The notes under the pieces are model-generated. The model had not been told where the DNA came from. It worked only from the letters and a program-made list of their open reading frames with translations, and searched no databases. Both the position numbers and the translations under genes were made by a program. Of a stretch of 57,708 nt of DNA, positions 49,855 through 57,708 are shown piece by piece. Source of the stretch: Burkholderiales bacterium (GTDB lineage: Bacteria; Pseudomonadota; Gammaproteobacteria; Burkholderiales; Usitatibacteraceae); contig JAHCLE010000004.1 of assembly GCA_026125445.1 (NCBI GenBank), positions 1 to 57,708 of the forward strand, given 5' to 3'. Each line of letters begins with the position of its first letter. Position 1 is the first letter of the stretch.

Positions 49855-50247
49855 ATGACAACGACCAAGAGGAAGGGATCCTGCCTGTGCGGCGCCGTCA
49901 GCTTCGTCGTGACGGGCGATCTGAAGCCACCCGACGCCTGCCATTGCGTCCAGTGCAGGAAGCATTCCGGCCACTACTTCGCCTCGACGGACGTCCCGAA
50001 GAGCGCCCTTGAGGTCACGGGGGAGGAGAACATCTCCTGGTACCACTCGTCGGCCAAGGTGCGGAGGGGATTTTGTTTTCGGTGCGGCTCGTCCCTGTTC
50101 TTCGATCCGCCGGCGCGCGACTGGATCGGCATCGCGATGGGCGCGTTCGACACCCCAACCTCGACCCATTTGGCCATGCACATCTTCGTGTCCGAGAAGG
50201 GCGACTACTACGACATCGCCGACGGCCTGCCGCAGAATCCGCGCTGA
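49855..50247 (+). CDS. GFA/CENP-V-type zinc protein
   Basis: A 130-residue protein of the glutathione-dependent formaldehyde-activating (GFA) fold. Zinc ligands are in CLCGAVSF, CHCVQCRKHSG and CFRCGSSLFF. Members bind glutathione adducts or have unknown roles; activity is not proven. The ATG at 49855 follows GAGGA. It lies just beyond the last attC site and has normal chromosomal GC content, so it is probably not a cassette gene. Confidence 0.88.
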   Translation: MTTTKRKGSCLCGAVSFVVTGDLKPPDACHCVQCRKHSGHYFASTDVPKSALEVTGEENISWYHSSAKVRRGFCFRCGSSLFFDPPARDWIGIAMGAFDTPTSTHLAMHIFVSEKGDYYDIADGLPQNPR

Positions 50248-50271
50248 TTCACCCTTTGTCGCAACGCCCCG

Positions 50272-50829
50272 ATGAATACCCAGTACTACACCGCCTCCAC
50301 CCTCGACGGCTTCATCGCCACCGTCGACGACTCCCTCGAGTGGCTCTTCCCTCTTGGCGACATCGGCACGACGAGCTACCCCGAGTTCATCAAGGACGTC
50401 GGCGCCCTCGCCATGGGCTCCCACACCTACGAGTGGATGCTGCGCCACGCCATCAAGCCCGGCACCGACGAGGGAGAGCCCTGACCCTACGAGCAGCCCA
50501 CCTGGGTGTTCTCCAGCCGCGGCCTCCCGACGATCCCCAACGCCGACATCCGCTTCGCGAAGGGCGACGTCCGCCCCGCCCACGAAGAGATGCGCAAGGC
50601 CGCCAACGGCAGGAACCTCTGGATCGTCGGCGGCGGCGACCTCGTGGGCCAGTTCCACGACGCCGGGCTACTCGACGAGCTGATCGTCCAGGTCGCCTCT
50701 GTCACCCTGGGCGCGGGGAAACCCCTCCTTCCCCGCAACATCACCACCCCGCCCCTTCGACTCACGGCCGTCCAGATGTTCGGCCCGGGATTCGCCGAGC
50801 TTCGCTACGAGGTGCCGAAGGGACGTTGA
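50272..50829 (+). pseudogene. Dihydrofolate-reductase/RibD-C-like gene with one nonsense codon
   Basis: The frame opens MNTQYYTASTLDGFIATVDD, as in RibD C-terminal-domain/DHFR-like reductases, and reaches TGA at 50482-50484. It then continues in the same frame (PYEQPTWVFSSRGLP, LWIVGGGDLVGQFHDAGLLD, VTLGAGKPLLP) to 50829. Relatives have a Trp here, so a single TGG-to-TGA change explains the break. The full length would be 185 residues. Both halves look otherwise undamaged, so the mutation is recent or a sequencing error. Confidence 0.85.
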
Positions 50830-50931
50830 CCGCCGCAAGGTCCGGTCACCTTTCGCAACGCTTGGGCGTTCTCTCGCGCCACTAGACTCGGCCATCGGCT
50901 GCCAGAGCCGCGCGATGAACGGGAGAACACG

Positions 50932-51441
50932 ATGTCCTCGAACGGCACCACTCCGCGCATCCACCGGAAACTCGCCAACCTCGCCACCGCCCTCCCACTC
51001 CTTGCCGCAGCCGCCAGTCCCTGCGACACCCCCGCCCACCGCCAGTTCGACTTCTGGCTCGGCGAATGGAACGTGCACGCCAAGGGCAAGCTCGCCGGCG
51101 TGAACCGCATCGAGCGCGAGTACGGCGGCTGCGTGCTGCACGAGCGCTACGACACGGAGCGCGGCTACAAGGGCGAAAGCCTCAACGCCTGGGACGCCGG
51201 CCGCAAGTTGTGGCACCAGACCTGGGTGGACAACGCCGGCACGCTACTCCTGCTCGAAGGCGGCCTGAAGGACGGCAGCATGGTGATGGAAGGCGCGACC
51301 ACCGCCACCGACGGCCGCGTAACGAAGCACCGCATCACGTGGACGCCGAACGCCGATGGCAGCGTCCGCCAGCACTGGGAATCCACGGACGCCGAGGGCA
51401 AATGGGCCACGGCATTCGACGGGCGCTACACGAAGAAGTAA
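50932..51441 (+). CDS. DUF1579-like exported protein
   Basis: A 169-residue protein with a hydrophobic N-terminal segment (about 17-28) and a DUF1579-type beta-barrel domain: HRQFDFWLGEWNV, GCVLHERYD, LWHQTWVDNAG, HRITWTPNADGSVRQHWES. The function of the family is unknown. GGGAGA precedes the ATG. It is followed 11 bases later by the acetyltransferase gene, likely in the same transcript. Confidence 0.75.
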   Translation: MSSNGTTPRIHRKLANLATALPLLAAAASPCDTPAHRQFDFWLGEWNVHAKGKLAGVNRIEREYGGCVLHERYDTERGYKGESLNAWDAGRKLWHQTWVDNAGTLLLLEGGLKDGSMVMEGATTATDGRVTKHRITWTPNADGSVRQHWESTDAEGKWATAFDGRYTKK

Positions 51442-51452
51442 TCTTCGGGGCC

Positions 51453-51887
51453 ATGGCCGGCCCCGCCGACATCTCCATCTCCACCCACGACGACCATCCG
51501 AAGAAGGAAGCCGGCGTCGTCGACCACGGCCTGGACGAGTTCAACTTCGCCGTGGCGCCCCTTCACGAGGTGACGCCGCTTTCCTGTTTCGCCCGCCTGC
51601 CCGGTGGCGAGGTGATCGGCGGCGCGGTGGGCCGGAGCTGGGGGCCTTGCGCCGAGATCCAGCAGCTCTGGGTGAGCGAGGCGCACCGCAAGTCGGGCAT
51701 CGGCACGCGCCTCGTGTACGCCTTCGAGAACCACGCCCGCGGCCGCGGCTGCAACACCTTCTACCTCGAGACCCTCTCCTTCCAGGCCCCGCGCTTCTAC
51801 GAGTCGCTGGGCTACCGCGTCACCTACGAGCACGCCGTCTACCCCCACGGCGTCGTCCGCTATACGATGGTGAAGCGCGTCGGGTGA
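51453..51887 (+). CDS. GNAT N-acetyltransferase
   Basis: A 144-residue acetyltransferase. The acetyl-CoA loop is in VSEAHRKSGIGTRLVYAFE and the late motif in FQAPRFYESLGYRVTYE. The first part (ISISTHDDHPKKEAGVVD, GLDEFN) matches GNATs with a short N-terminal recognition region. Substrate unknown. No clear ribosome site before the ATG at 51453; close spacing suggests coupling to the previous gene. Confidence 0.88.
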   Translation: MAGPADISISTHDDHPKKEAGVVDHGLDEFNFAVAPLHEVTPLSCFARLPGGEVIGGAVGRSWGPCAEIQQLWVSEAHRKSGIGTRLVYAFENHARGRGCNTFYLETLSFQAPRFYESLGYRVTYEHAVYPHGVVRYTMVKRVG

Positions 51888-51921
51888 CCCGCCCGCCGCC
51901 GGCCCACCGAGGGAGCCAACA

Positions 51922-52263
51922 ATGACAACGAGCGAAGCCGAGAAGAGCGTCTCCGACAAGAGCCTCACCACGATCATCTACGCGCTGTACGCCGCGTCGC
52001 TGGTCTTCGGGGTCACCTGCCTCGTCGCGATCATCATCAATTACGTCAAGCGCGACGACGTGGCGGGCACCTGGCTCGAGAGCCACTTCCGCTGGCAGAT
52101 CCGCACCTTCTGGTTCAGCCTGCTGTGGGGCGTGATCGGGCTCGTGCTCACGTTCGTCGCCGTGGGCGTCTTCGTTCTCTTCGCGGACCTCATCTGGTAC
52201 ATCTACCGCATCGTGAAGGGCTGGATCCGCCTGAACGACGGCAAGCCCATGTACGCGGAGTAG
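51922..52263 (+). CDS. DUF4870-like membrane protein
   Basis: A 113-residue protein with three membrane helices (about 16-40, 60-85, 87-100). The pattern HFRWQIRTFWFSLLW and YIYRIVKGWIRLNDG is typical of small DUF4870/Tic20-like bacterial proteins of unknown function. GAGGGAG stands in good position before the ATG. Confidence 0.8.
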   Translation: MTTSEAEKSVSDKSLTTIIYALYAASLVFGVTCLVAIIINYVKRDDVAGTWLESHFRWQIRTFWFSLLWGVIGLVLTFVAVGVFVLFADLIWYIYRIVKGWIRLNDGKPMYAE

Positions 52264-52268
52264 GCACC

Positions 52269-52766
52269 GTGTTCCCGCTGGAAGGCGGCTGCGACTGCCG
52301 GTTCGTGCGCTACCGGATGGAGACGCGCCCGCTCTTCGTGCACTGCTGCCATTGCCGCTGGTGCCAGCGCGAGTCGGGCGCCTCCTTCGCGCTCAACGCC
52401 ATGATCGAGGCCGACCGCGTGACGAACCTCGGCGGCGAGCCGGAGATAGTGGACACGCCTTCCGAGAGCGGCAAGGGCCAATTGATCGCGCGCTGCCCGC
52501 GCTGCCGGGTCGCGGTGTGGAGCAACTACGCGGGCGCCGGCCCGCTGGTGAAGTTCGTGCGCGTGGGAACGCTGGACAACCCCGATGCCCTGCCGCCGGA
52601 GATCCACATCTTCACCGCCTCCAAGCAGCCCTGGGTGGTGATCCCGCCGGGGCAGCCCGCGGTGCCGGAGTACTACGAGCGCGACCAGTACTGGCCCGCG
52701 GAAAGCCTGGAGCGGCGCAAGGCGCTGCTGCCCCTCATCGAAGCGTGGAAGGCGGGCCGGCAGTGA
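52269..52766 (+). CDS. Second GFA/CENP-V-type zinc protein
   Basis: A 165-residue GFA-fold protein from GTG 52269. Ligand groups are GGCDCRFVRY, CCHCRWCQRESG and CPRCRVAVWSNY. It is longer than the protein at 49855 and distinct in sequence, so the two are not a recent duplication. The stop overlaps the next gene's GTG by three bases. Function not established for this subgroup. Confidence 0.85.
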   Translation: MFPLEGGCDCRFVRYRMETRPLFVHCCHCRWCQRESGASFALNAMIEADRVTNLGGEPEIVDTPSESGKGQLIARCPRCRVAVWSNYAGAGPLVKFVRVGTLDNPDALPPEIHIFTASKQPWVVIPPGQPAVPEYYERDQYWPAESLERRKALLPLIEAWKAGRQ

Positions 52767-53557
52767 AGGACGCCGAGCTCGTCCGCGCGATCATCCGCCT
52801 GCGCAGCGCCGACCGGCCGGCCGACGACGTGATCGCGGGCCTGGGCAAGGCGGAGCTCGCCTCGCAGCCGGAAGCCACCATCGTCGCCATCGTCCGCGGC
52901 TACTACGAGTTCAAGTCCAACGGCTACGAGGACGCGGACATCTACCGCGAGATCGAGGGCCGGCGCGAGCAGGCCTACGGTGAGGAGCCCCTGCCCGCGG
53001 ACCTGAACCTCGACAACTACACGCGCTACCGCATGCGGCTGGAATTCCCGAACCAGTCCGCGTTGCACGATCCGATCTTCGTCATGCAGGCGGTGCACAG
53101 GGTCCGGGAGACGCTCGAGAAGGAGTACGGGCCCGGCGGCATGCCGATCACCTTTCGCACCATGCCGTGGGTAGCCAACGCGGCCCTCGCCTATGCCGCG
53201 CTCGTGGGAGTGACCCAGGGGGGACTGCTCGGACTCGGAATCGCTACCGGCAAGGAGCCGCCGATATCGATGCCCTTCGGGGTGGCGCTCCTCGTCGTGG
53301 CCCTGGCCCTCCTGGCTGGGGCGATCGGATTCGCCGGGAAGGCGCCCTGGGGACGCACGCTGCTGGCTGCCGCGCTCGCAATCCAGTTCGCCGCCCACGC
53401 GTCCTCCTACGTCTACATGTTCATGGCGCACTCTGGGACGCCGTGGGAGTGGCCAGACGCATTCGTCCTGGCCCTCATGGCCGGGCACCTCGCCGTGATC
53501 GCCGGGCTCCTGGTCTTCATGCATCGTCCGGTGCGCCCGGAACCCGCCCCCGCCTGA
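52763..53557 (+). CDS. Membrane protein with soluble N-terminal domain, unknown
   Basis: A 264-residue protein from GTG 52763, overlapping the GFA gene. The first 130 residues are soluble and helical; four membrane helices follow (about 133-155, 167-190, 195-215, 228-250). No family recognised. The next gene starts two bases after its stop, so it belongs to a tight run of four genes from 51922 to 54210. Confidence 0.65.
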   Translation: MKDAELVRAIIRLRSADRPADDVIAGLGKAELASQPEATIVAIVRGYYEFKSNGYEDADIYREIEGRREQAYGEEPLPADLNLDNYTRYRMRLEFPNQSALHDPIFVMQAVHRVRETLEKEYGPGGMPITFRTMPWVANAALAYAALVGVTQGGLLGLGIATGKEPPISMPFGVALLVVALALLAGAIGFAGKAPWGRTLLAAALAIQFAAHASSYVYMFMAHSGTPWEWPDAFVLALMAGHLAVIAGLLVFMHRPVRPEPAPA

Positions 53558-53559
53558 CC

Positions 53560-54210
53560 ATGCCCTCCAGGGACGAGATGCAGTCGTACTACGCGGCCCG
53601 CGCCCCGTACTACGACGACGTCTACGACAAGCCCGAGCGCCGCGAGGACATCGCCTTCCTGAAGTCGCACCTGCCCGCCGTCTTCGCGGGCCGCAAGGTG
53701 CTGGAGATCGCCTGCGGCACCGGCTACTGGACGCAGCACATCGCCCCCGCGGCCGCGGCGATGACGGCCACCGACGCGGTCGCGCAGCCTCTCGATCTCG
53801 CCAGGGGCCGCCCGGGTGTCGGGGCCGTGCGCTTCGCCCTCGCCGACGCCTACGACCTGCCCGAATCGCTGGGCACCTTCGACGCCGCCTTTGCCGGCCT
53901 GTGGCTCTCGCACGTGCCGGTCGAGCGACGCAACGAGTTCCTATCGAGCCTGCACCGCCACCTCGCGCCTGGCGCGAAGGTCGTCCTCATCGACAACTCG
54001 GAAGTGCAGCTCAAGGACTTCCCGATCGCCGAGCGAGACGCGCACGGCAACACCTGGCAGATGCGCCGGCTCAAGGACGGCACGATGCACCGCGTCCTCA
54101 AGAACTTCCCCTCGCGCGCGGAGCTGGAGGCGATGATCGCGGGCTTCGGCGTGCGGCCCGCGTACCAGGACCTGCAGAACTTCTGGCTGCTGGAATACGA
54201 GGCCGCCTGA
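53560..54210 (+). CDS. SAM-dependent methyltransferase
   Basis: A 216-residue class I methyltransferase of the Methyltransf_25/11 type. The SAM loop is LEIACGTGYWTQHIAP (about 49-64), with the acidic AT-DAVAQ after beta strand 2, and the motif II/III region FDAAFAGLWLSHVP. The opening YYAARAPYYDDVYDKPERR is common in small-molecule or lipid methyltransferases. Substrate unknown. Confidence 0.9.
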   Translation: MPSRDEMQSYYAARAPYYDDVYDKPERREDIAFLKSHLPAVFAGRKVLEIACGTGYWTQHIAPAAAAMTATDAVAQPLDLARGRPGVGAVRFALADAYDLPESLGTFDAAFAGLWLSHVPVERRNEFLSSLHRHLAPGAKVVLIDNSEVQLKDFPIAERDAHGNTWQMRRLKDGTMHRVLKNFPSRAELEAMIAGFGVRPAYQDLQNFWLLEYEAA

Positions 54211-54280
54211 AGGTCCGGTTTGACCCCGCACCGTGGGGGCTCCAGAATCCAGCTTTACCCCTCCACGCCGGACGACTTCC

Positions 54281-54775
54281 ATGCGCCTTTTCGCGCTCTT
54301 CCTCCTCGCCGCCACCACCTCCGCGCTCGCCGACGACGCCGGCATCCTGCGTTGCCGCGCCATCAAGGATTCCGCCGCGAGGCTCGCCTGCTACGACGCG
54401 ATCGCCGTGCCGTCGACCGCCCCCGCCGCCGCCGCGCAGCCCAAGGCTGGCACGCCCGCAGCCGCCGCGCCGGCCGCCGCGCCCCGGGCCGCCGAAGCGC
54501 CGCCTACGCCGGCCCAGCAGTTCGGCATGGAAGCGAAGACGCCCGCCGCCCAGCTGGAGGCCATCGAGAGCACCATCCCCGGCATGTTCGAGGGCTGGGG
54601 GCCCAACACGGTCATCACGCTCGCCAACGGGCAGTCCTGGCAGATCAGCGACAGCAGCTCGGGCTACATCCACAAGGAGAACCCGAAGGTGAGGATCCGC
54701 CGCGCCTTCATGGGCTCCTTTACCCTCGAATTCGAAGACAGCAGCCGCGTGGCGAAGGTCAGGCGCGTGAAGTAG
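54281..54775 (+). CDS. Small exported protein, unknown
   Basis: A 164-residue protein with a Sec signal (MRLFALFLLAATTSALA), a short Cys-containing segment (ILRCRAIKDSAARLACYDAI, typical of periplasmic proteins that start with a paired-Cys motif), an Ala/Pro linker (about 45-85) and a beta-rich C-terminal domain (MFEGWGPNTVITLANGQSWQ). Several proteobacterial proteins share the order; function unknown. Confidence 0.7.
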   Translation: MRLFALFLLAATTSALADDAGILRCRAIKDSAARLACYDAIAVPSTAPAAAAQPKAGTPAAAAPAAAPRAAEAPPTPAQQFGMEAKTPAAQLEAIESTIPGMFEGWGPNTVITLANGQSWQISDSSSGYIHKENPKVRIRRAFMGSFTLEFEDSSRVAKVRRVK

Positions 54776-54798
54776 TCCCCTGCGGCCGGGAGGTCACG

Positions 54799-55221
54799 AT
54801 GGAAAGCACACGCAGCAACTGGACCTGCATCGCGCTCGCCGCGCTCCTGGCGTACGCGCCCCCGGTGAGCTTCGCGCAGGCGTCCGCACCCGCGGCGGAC
54901 CCCAACGACGCGCGGCATTGCCTCGACCTCGGGGACATCGTGGAGGTCGTGCGTTGCGCGGAGCCGTATCGTCATCGCCGGGCGCCCCGTAGGGAGGCTC
55001 CGGCCATGATGGCCGCGGCAACTCCGCCCGCCAGGCCCGCTCCGGCAGCCCCGCCCCCCGAGGCAACGCCCGCCGCCGCGCCAGCCAAGGCCGCGCCGGC
55101 ATCCCCGCCATCGCCCGCGCCCAAGCGCGGCAAGAAGCGCGCCCGCGACGTCGACGCTCGCCATTGCCTCGACCTCGGCAGCAATGCCGAGATCGCGCGC
55201 TGCGCCGAGAAGTACCGCTGA
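54799..55221 (+). CDS. Exported protein with duplicated Cys motif
   Basis: A 140-residue protein with a Sec signal (about 1-26). The unit DARHCLDLG-x6-RCAE-x-YR occurs twice, at about residues 37-58 and again at the very C-terminus (about 119-140), with a Pro/Ala-rich linker and a basic stretch between. Each unit has two Cys, suggesting two small disulfide loops. GGGAGG precedes the ATG. No family recognised. Confidence 0.65.
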   Translation: MESTRSNWTCIALAALLAYAPPVSFAQASAPAADPNDARHCLDLGDIVEVVRCAEPYRHRRAPRREAPAMMAAATPPARPAPAAPPPEATPAAAPAKAAPASPPSPAPKRGKKRARDVDARHCLDLGSNAEIARCAEKYR

Positions 55222-55227
55222 CACTTC

Positions 55228-55584
55228 GTGGCCGATCCCTCGAAGCTCGATCGCATCGTCGCCGAGGCCCGGCGCGCGGCCGACGAGCGCGCCCTCACCT
55301 ACCGCGACCAGGCGCTCAGGATCTACCCGTGGGTGTGCGGGCGCTGCGCTCGCACCTTCACGCGCGCCAACCTGCGCGAGCTCACGGTGCACCACCGCGA
55401 CCACGATCACGACAACAATCCCCCCGACGGCAGCAACTGGGAGTTGCTGTGCGTGTACTGCCACGACAACGAGCACCAGAAGCAGCTCGAGCTCGCGGGC
55501 GGCGGCACGGGCGAGGCGAAGCCCAAGGGCGCCACCCACAACCCCTTCGCGGACCTGAAGGCGAAGCTGGAGCGCCGCAAGTAG
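55228..55584 (+). CDS. yajD: YajD-type HNH nuclease
   Basis: A 118-residue protein from GTG 55228 with the HNH fold: CGRCARTF and CVYCHDNEH supply two zinc cysteine pairs, and LTVHHRDHDHDNNPPDGSNW carries the catalytic HH and Asn. Length and wording match E. coli YajD, a small HNH protein of uncertain role in DNA metabolism. It is not next to phage or restriction genes here. Confidence 0.9.
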   Translation: MADPSKLDRIVAEARRAADERALTYRDQALRIYPWVCGRCARTFTRANLRELTVHHRDHDHDNNPPDGSNWELLCVYCHDNEHQKQLELAGGGTGEAKPKGATHNPFADLKAKLERRK

Positions 55585-55603
55585 TCCTTCGCCGGCGCCT
55601 CCC

Positions 55604-56770
55604 ATGACCCGGATCCTCCGCCTGCTCGCGATCGCCACCGTCACGGCGGCCGTCGCGTCGGCCGGTGTGTGGGGGTGGAAGTCCTGGAAGTCGCGCGCCC
55701 GCACTTCCATCGCGTCCGGCCCGCATCTGAAGCTCTGTCCCGGCGAGACCGGCTGCCGTCTCATCCACGACATCGCTGGCGTCCTGCCCCCCGGGGACGT
55801 GCCGCGCTTCGAGCAGTACCTGGGCCTCATCCACCGCGAGTCGGACGTGGACATCCGCCTCGTGTTCGTGCGCCACGCGGGCGAAAAGCCGCTGGAAGAG
55901 CTCGCCACGAACCTGGTGCAGGAGCTTCGCATCGGCGGCAGGACGCGCGAGGAGCGCGGCGTGCTCCTCCTCTACGACATGGCCGGCAGCCGCCTCAAGG
56001 TCGAGGTGGGCTACGGCCTGGAGGGCATGTTCCCCGACGCGTTCGTGAGCTACCTCGTGAGGGACCACGCGCGCGCCTTCTTCGCCTCCGGCGACCTCTC
56101 CGTGGGGCTGCGCCTGATGTTGCGGCTGCTGCAGCACCGCGTGCGCGAGGCCGTGCTGGGCGACGCCTTCGATCCCACGGTGCTGAAAGGATTGCCCAGC
56201 GCGACGCACCTTTCCGGTGGGGCGGGCGTCACCGCCGCCGTCCCCCGCGTGGATGGCGCCAAGGCCATTCCCGCCGGCCGGCTGGATCCCGCCCTCCGCG
56301 AGCGCTTCGTCGCCCAGGATTCGCCCAACGCGGCCTTCGCCCGCTACCTGGAGTGGCTGGCGCAGCCCGTCTTCGACCCGGACGTGGACCTCTTCACCGC
56401 CGACACGCGGCGGTACCTCGCGCAGTTCCCCCTCAGCCCGGCCTACGCCGAGTTCATCCTGATGGGGGAGCTCGGCAAGCGCTTCTCCCTGGTCGAGCGC
56501 GGCGACCTCGCCATCCTCTACTTCACCGGCACGCCCTTCACGTCGCCGCATTTCTTCGTGCGCGAGGGCGGCCGGTGGCGAATGGACATCGCCGCGGAAG
56601 TGCGCAACACGCGCGAGTTCTCGGGAGGGCGCTTCAACTGGGGCTACGTCGGCGCGACGGACGCCTACTCGCGGGCCTTCGCCGATCTCCTGGTGAACCT
56701 GCGCGGCGTGCGGCGCTTCCGCGACGGCGACAACCGCGAGATCCCCGTCCGCGGGCTGCAGGGCCTCTGA
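55604..56770 (+). CDS. TPM-domain protein (YgcG-like), membrane-anchored
   Basis: A 388-residue protein with an N-terminal membrane anchor (about 5-23) and a TPM domain at about 50-170 (DIAGVLPPGDVPRFEQYLG, DIRLVFVRHAG, RGVLLLYDMAGSRLKVEVGYGLEG). A second domain follows, up to the C-terminus, without a known family. TPM proteins of the YgcG and photosystem-repair type are phosphatase-like or structural. The gene starts 19 bases after yajD. Confidence 0.8.
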   Translation: MTRILRLLAIATVTAAVASAGVWGWKSWKSRARTSIASGPHLKLCPGETGCRLIHDIAGVLPPGDVPRFEQYLGLIHRESDVDIRLVFVRHAGEKPLEELATNLVQELRIGGRTREERGVLLLYDMAGSRLKVEVGYGLEGMFPDAFVSYLVRDHARAFFASGDLSVGLRLMLRLLQHRVREAVLGDAFDPTVLKGLPSATHLSGGAGVTAAVPRVDGAKAIPAGRLDPALRERFVAQDSPNAAFARYLEWLAQPVFDPDVDLFTADTRRYLAQFPLSPAYAEFILMGELGKRFSLVERGDLAILYFTGTPFTSPHFFVREGGRWRMDIAAEVRNTREFSGGRFNWGYVGATDAYSRAFADLLVNLRGVRRFRDGDNREIPVRGLQGL

Positions 56771-56818
56771 TGCCCTCATAATGGCGGGCATTGCCAACCG
56801 CCTGGGGAACCGAAGACG

Positions 56819-56881
56819 ATGAAGGCCGTCGCAACCGAACTGCTGGCGAGGCTTCCCGGCAGTGACGGGGAGAAGGGCTGA
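56819..56881 (+). CDS. Possible 20-residue upstream peptide
   Basis: A short frame starting MKAVATELL, whose TGA overlaps the ATG of the next gene. GGGGAA lies about 9 bases in front. It may be a leader peptide that couples translation, or chance. Confidence 0.25.
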   Translation: MKAVATELLARLPGSDGEKG

Positions 56882-57540
56882 TGTTCCTCGGCCACTTCGG
56901 CGCGGGCTTCGGCGCCAAGGCGATCGCCCCGCAGGTCTCGCTCGGCTGGCTCTTCGTGGCCGCGCAGTTCATCGATCTCCTGTGGCCCACGCTGCTTCTC
57001 CTGGGCGTGGAGAGCGTGCGCATCGTCCCGGGCGCCACCGCCGTCACCCCGCTCGCCTTCGACCACTACCCGGTGTCGCACAGCCTCGCGGCCGTGCTCG
57101 GGTGGTCCATCGCCGTGGGCGGCGTCCACCTCGTGATCCGGCGCAACCCGCGCAACGCCCTCGTCGTCGCCGCGCTGGTCGCGAGCCACTGGTTCCTCGA
57201 CGCGATCGTGCACGCGCCGGACCTGCCGCTCGCTCCCGGCATGGAGGCACGGGTGGGGCTGGGCGCGTGGTCGTCGCTGCCGCTCACCCTCGCGATCGAG
57301 ATCCCGATCTTCGTCCTGGGCGCCTGGCTCTACGCGCGCACCACGAGGCCCGTCGACCGCGCCGGCCGCTGGGGCTTCGCGGGGCTGGTCGCATTCCTCC
57401 TCGCGATCCAGGCCGGCAACCTCCTCGGTCCCCCGCCGCCCAGCGTCGAGGCCATCGCGTGGGTCGGCCAGGCGCAGTGGCTGCTGGTGCTGTGGGGCTT
57501 CTGGATCGATAATCACCGCCGCCAGCAGATCCGCAATTGA
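56881..57540 (+). CDS. Membrane-bound metal-dependent hydrolase-like protein
   Basis: A 219-residue inner-membrane protein with five or six helices. His-rich positions (HFGAGFGAK, HYPVSHSLAAV, SHWFLDAIVHAPDLPL) and the MFLGHFG opening fit the DUF457/YdjM-like family of putative membrane metal hydrolases; activity is unproven. GGGGAG precedes the ATG. It is followed by the carbonic anhydrase gene. Confidence 0.75.
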   Translation: MFLGHFGAGFGAKAIAPQVSLGWLFVAAQFIDLLWPTLLLLGVESVRIVPGATAVTPLAFDHYPVSHSLAAVLGWSIAVGGVHLVIRRNPRNALVVAALVASHWFLDAIVHAPDLPLAPGMEARVGLGAWSSLPLTLAIEIPIFVLGAWLYARTTRPVDRAGRWGFAGLVAFLLAIQAGNLLGPPPPSVEAIAWVGQAQWLLVLWGFWIDNHRRQQIRN

Positions 57541-57549
57541 CCGGAATCC

Positions 57550-57708
57550 ATGCGATCGCTCTCCCGCCTCTTCGACAACAACCGCGCCTGGGCCGAGAGA
57601 GTCCTGCGCAGCGATCCCGATTTCTTTACGGGCCTCGCGCAGCAGCAGTCGCCCGAGTACCTGTGGATCGGCTGCGCCGACAGCCGCGTGCCCGCCAACC
57701 AGATCATC
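57550..57708 (+). CDS. Beta-class carbonic anhydrase, N-terminal part
   Basis: The first 53 codons, cut by the window end. MRSLSRLFDNNRAWAERVL and YLWIGCADSRVPANQI include the first zinc ligand region CADSRV of beta-carbonic anhydrases, which interconvert CO2 and bicarbonate. It begins 9 bases after the preceding stop. Confidence 0.9.
   Translation, partial: MRSLSRLFDNNRAWAERVLRSDPDFFTGLAQQQSPEYLWIGCADSRVPANQII

Noticed and set aside
50482-50484. TGA read as tryptophan (altered genetic code)
   Set aside because: TGA is the normal stop of many genes in the window, so recoding would extend them wrongly.

Overview
The window is about 57.7 kb of very GC-rich DNA (roughly two thirds G+C by eye) from a Gram-negative bacterium, most like a betaproteobacterium. 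The signs are DsbB, SixA, periplasmic MsrA with YceI, a CueR/CopA copper operon, Tat- and Sec-exported proteins, and dense gene packing with many 4-base ATGA/GTGA overlaps. It is ordinary chromosome with scattered regulatory and accessory novelties. No rRNA, tRNA, CRISPR array or intact transposase was seen.

Layout. 1-10.1 kb: a TetR-controlled hydrolase, a LysR regulator followed by a probable small RNA, NudL, maleylacetoacetate isomerase, an ECF sigma/anti-sigma-like/exported-protein operon, GNAT, DUF924 and a CorA-like protein. 10.1-10.6 kb: two 135-bp fold-back palindromes that share only their core. 10.6-15 kb: a leftward copper/metal operon (23-residue MTCGHC leader peptide, CopA, CueR, CusF-like, CopZ, CDF exporter) under a textbook CueR promoter. 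15-22.7 kb: SixA, prolyl oligopeptidase, an MsbA-like ABC exporter and a giant coiled-coil/AsmA-like protein. 22.9-29.2 kb: FecR/DUF6600 protein with a frameshifted tail, MFS transporter, YceI, MsrA, ROK kinase. 29.4-33.7 kb: GGDEF-EAL sensor and an aspartate carbamoyltransferase fused to an HTH domain, preceded by nested inverted repeats. 33.7-38.6 kb: YbaN-like protein, amidase, GlcG/HbpS-like protein, and a yybP-ykoY manganese riboswitch that drives a LysR-HTH mini-protein, divergent from an in-frame TerC-UspA fusion. 38.6-46.7 kb: DsbB-PhoD pair, hypothetical proteins, TauE/SafE, SDR and a papain-like/serine-hydrolase fusion.

46.95-49.77 kb is a lower-GC island that reads as a cluster of integron gene cassettes without an integrase (CALIN). 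Three attC sites were found whose R'' boxes match the leading core of their own cassettes. Two cassettes carry membrane proteins; the third carries a ComF-like phosphoribosyltransferase overlapping a SLOG-fold protein, a candidate nucleotide-signalling or defence pair. 49.85-57.7 kb returns to high-GC DNA with small accessory genes: two GFA-type zinc proteins, a dihydrofolate-reductase-like gene killed by one TGA codon, a methyltransferase, a YajD-type HNH nuclease, a TPM-domain protein, and a beta-carbonic anhydrase cut by the window end.

How they work together: most clusters are housekeeping or stress functions (metal export, redox repair, envelope). The systems most worth following are the Mn riboswitch/LysR-mini/TerC-Usp locus, the HTH-ATCase with its palindromic operator, and the PRTase-SLOG cassette.
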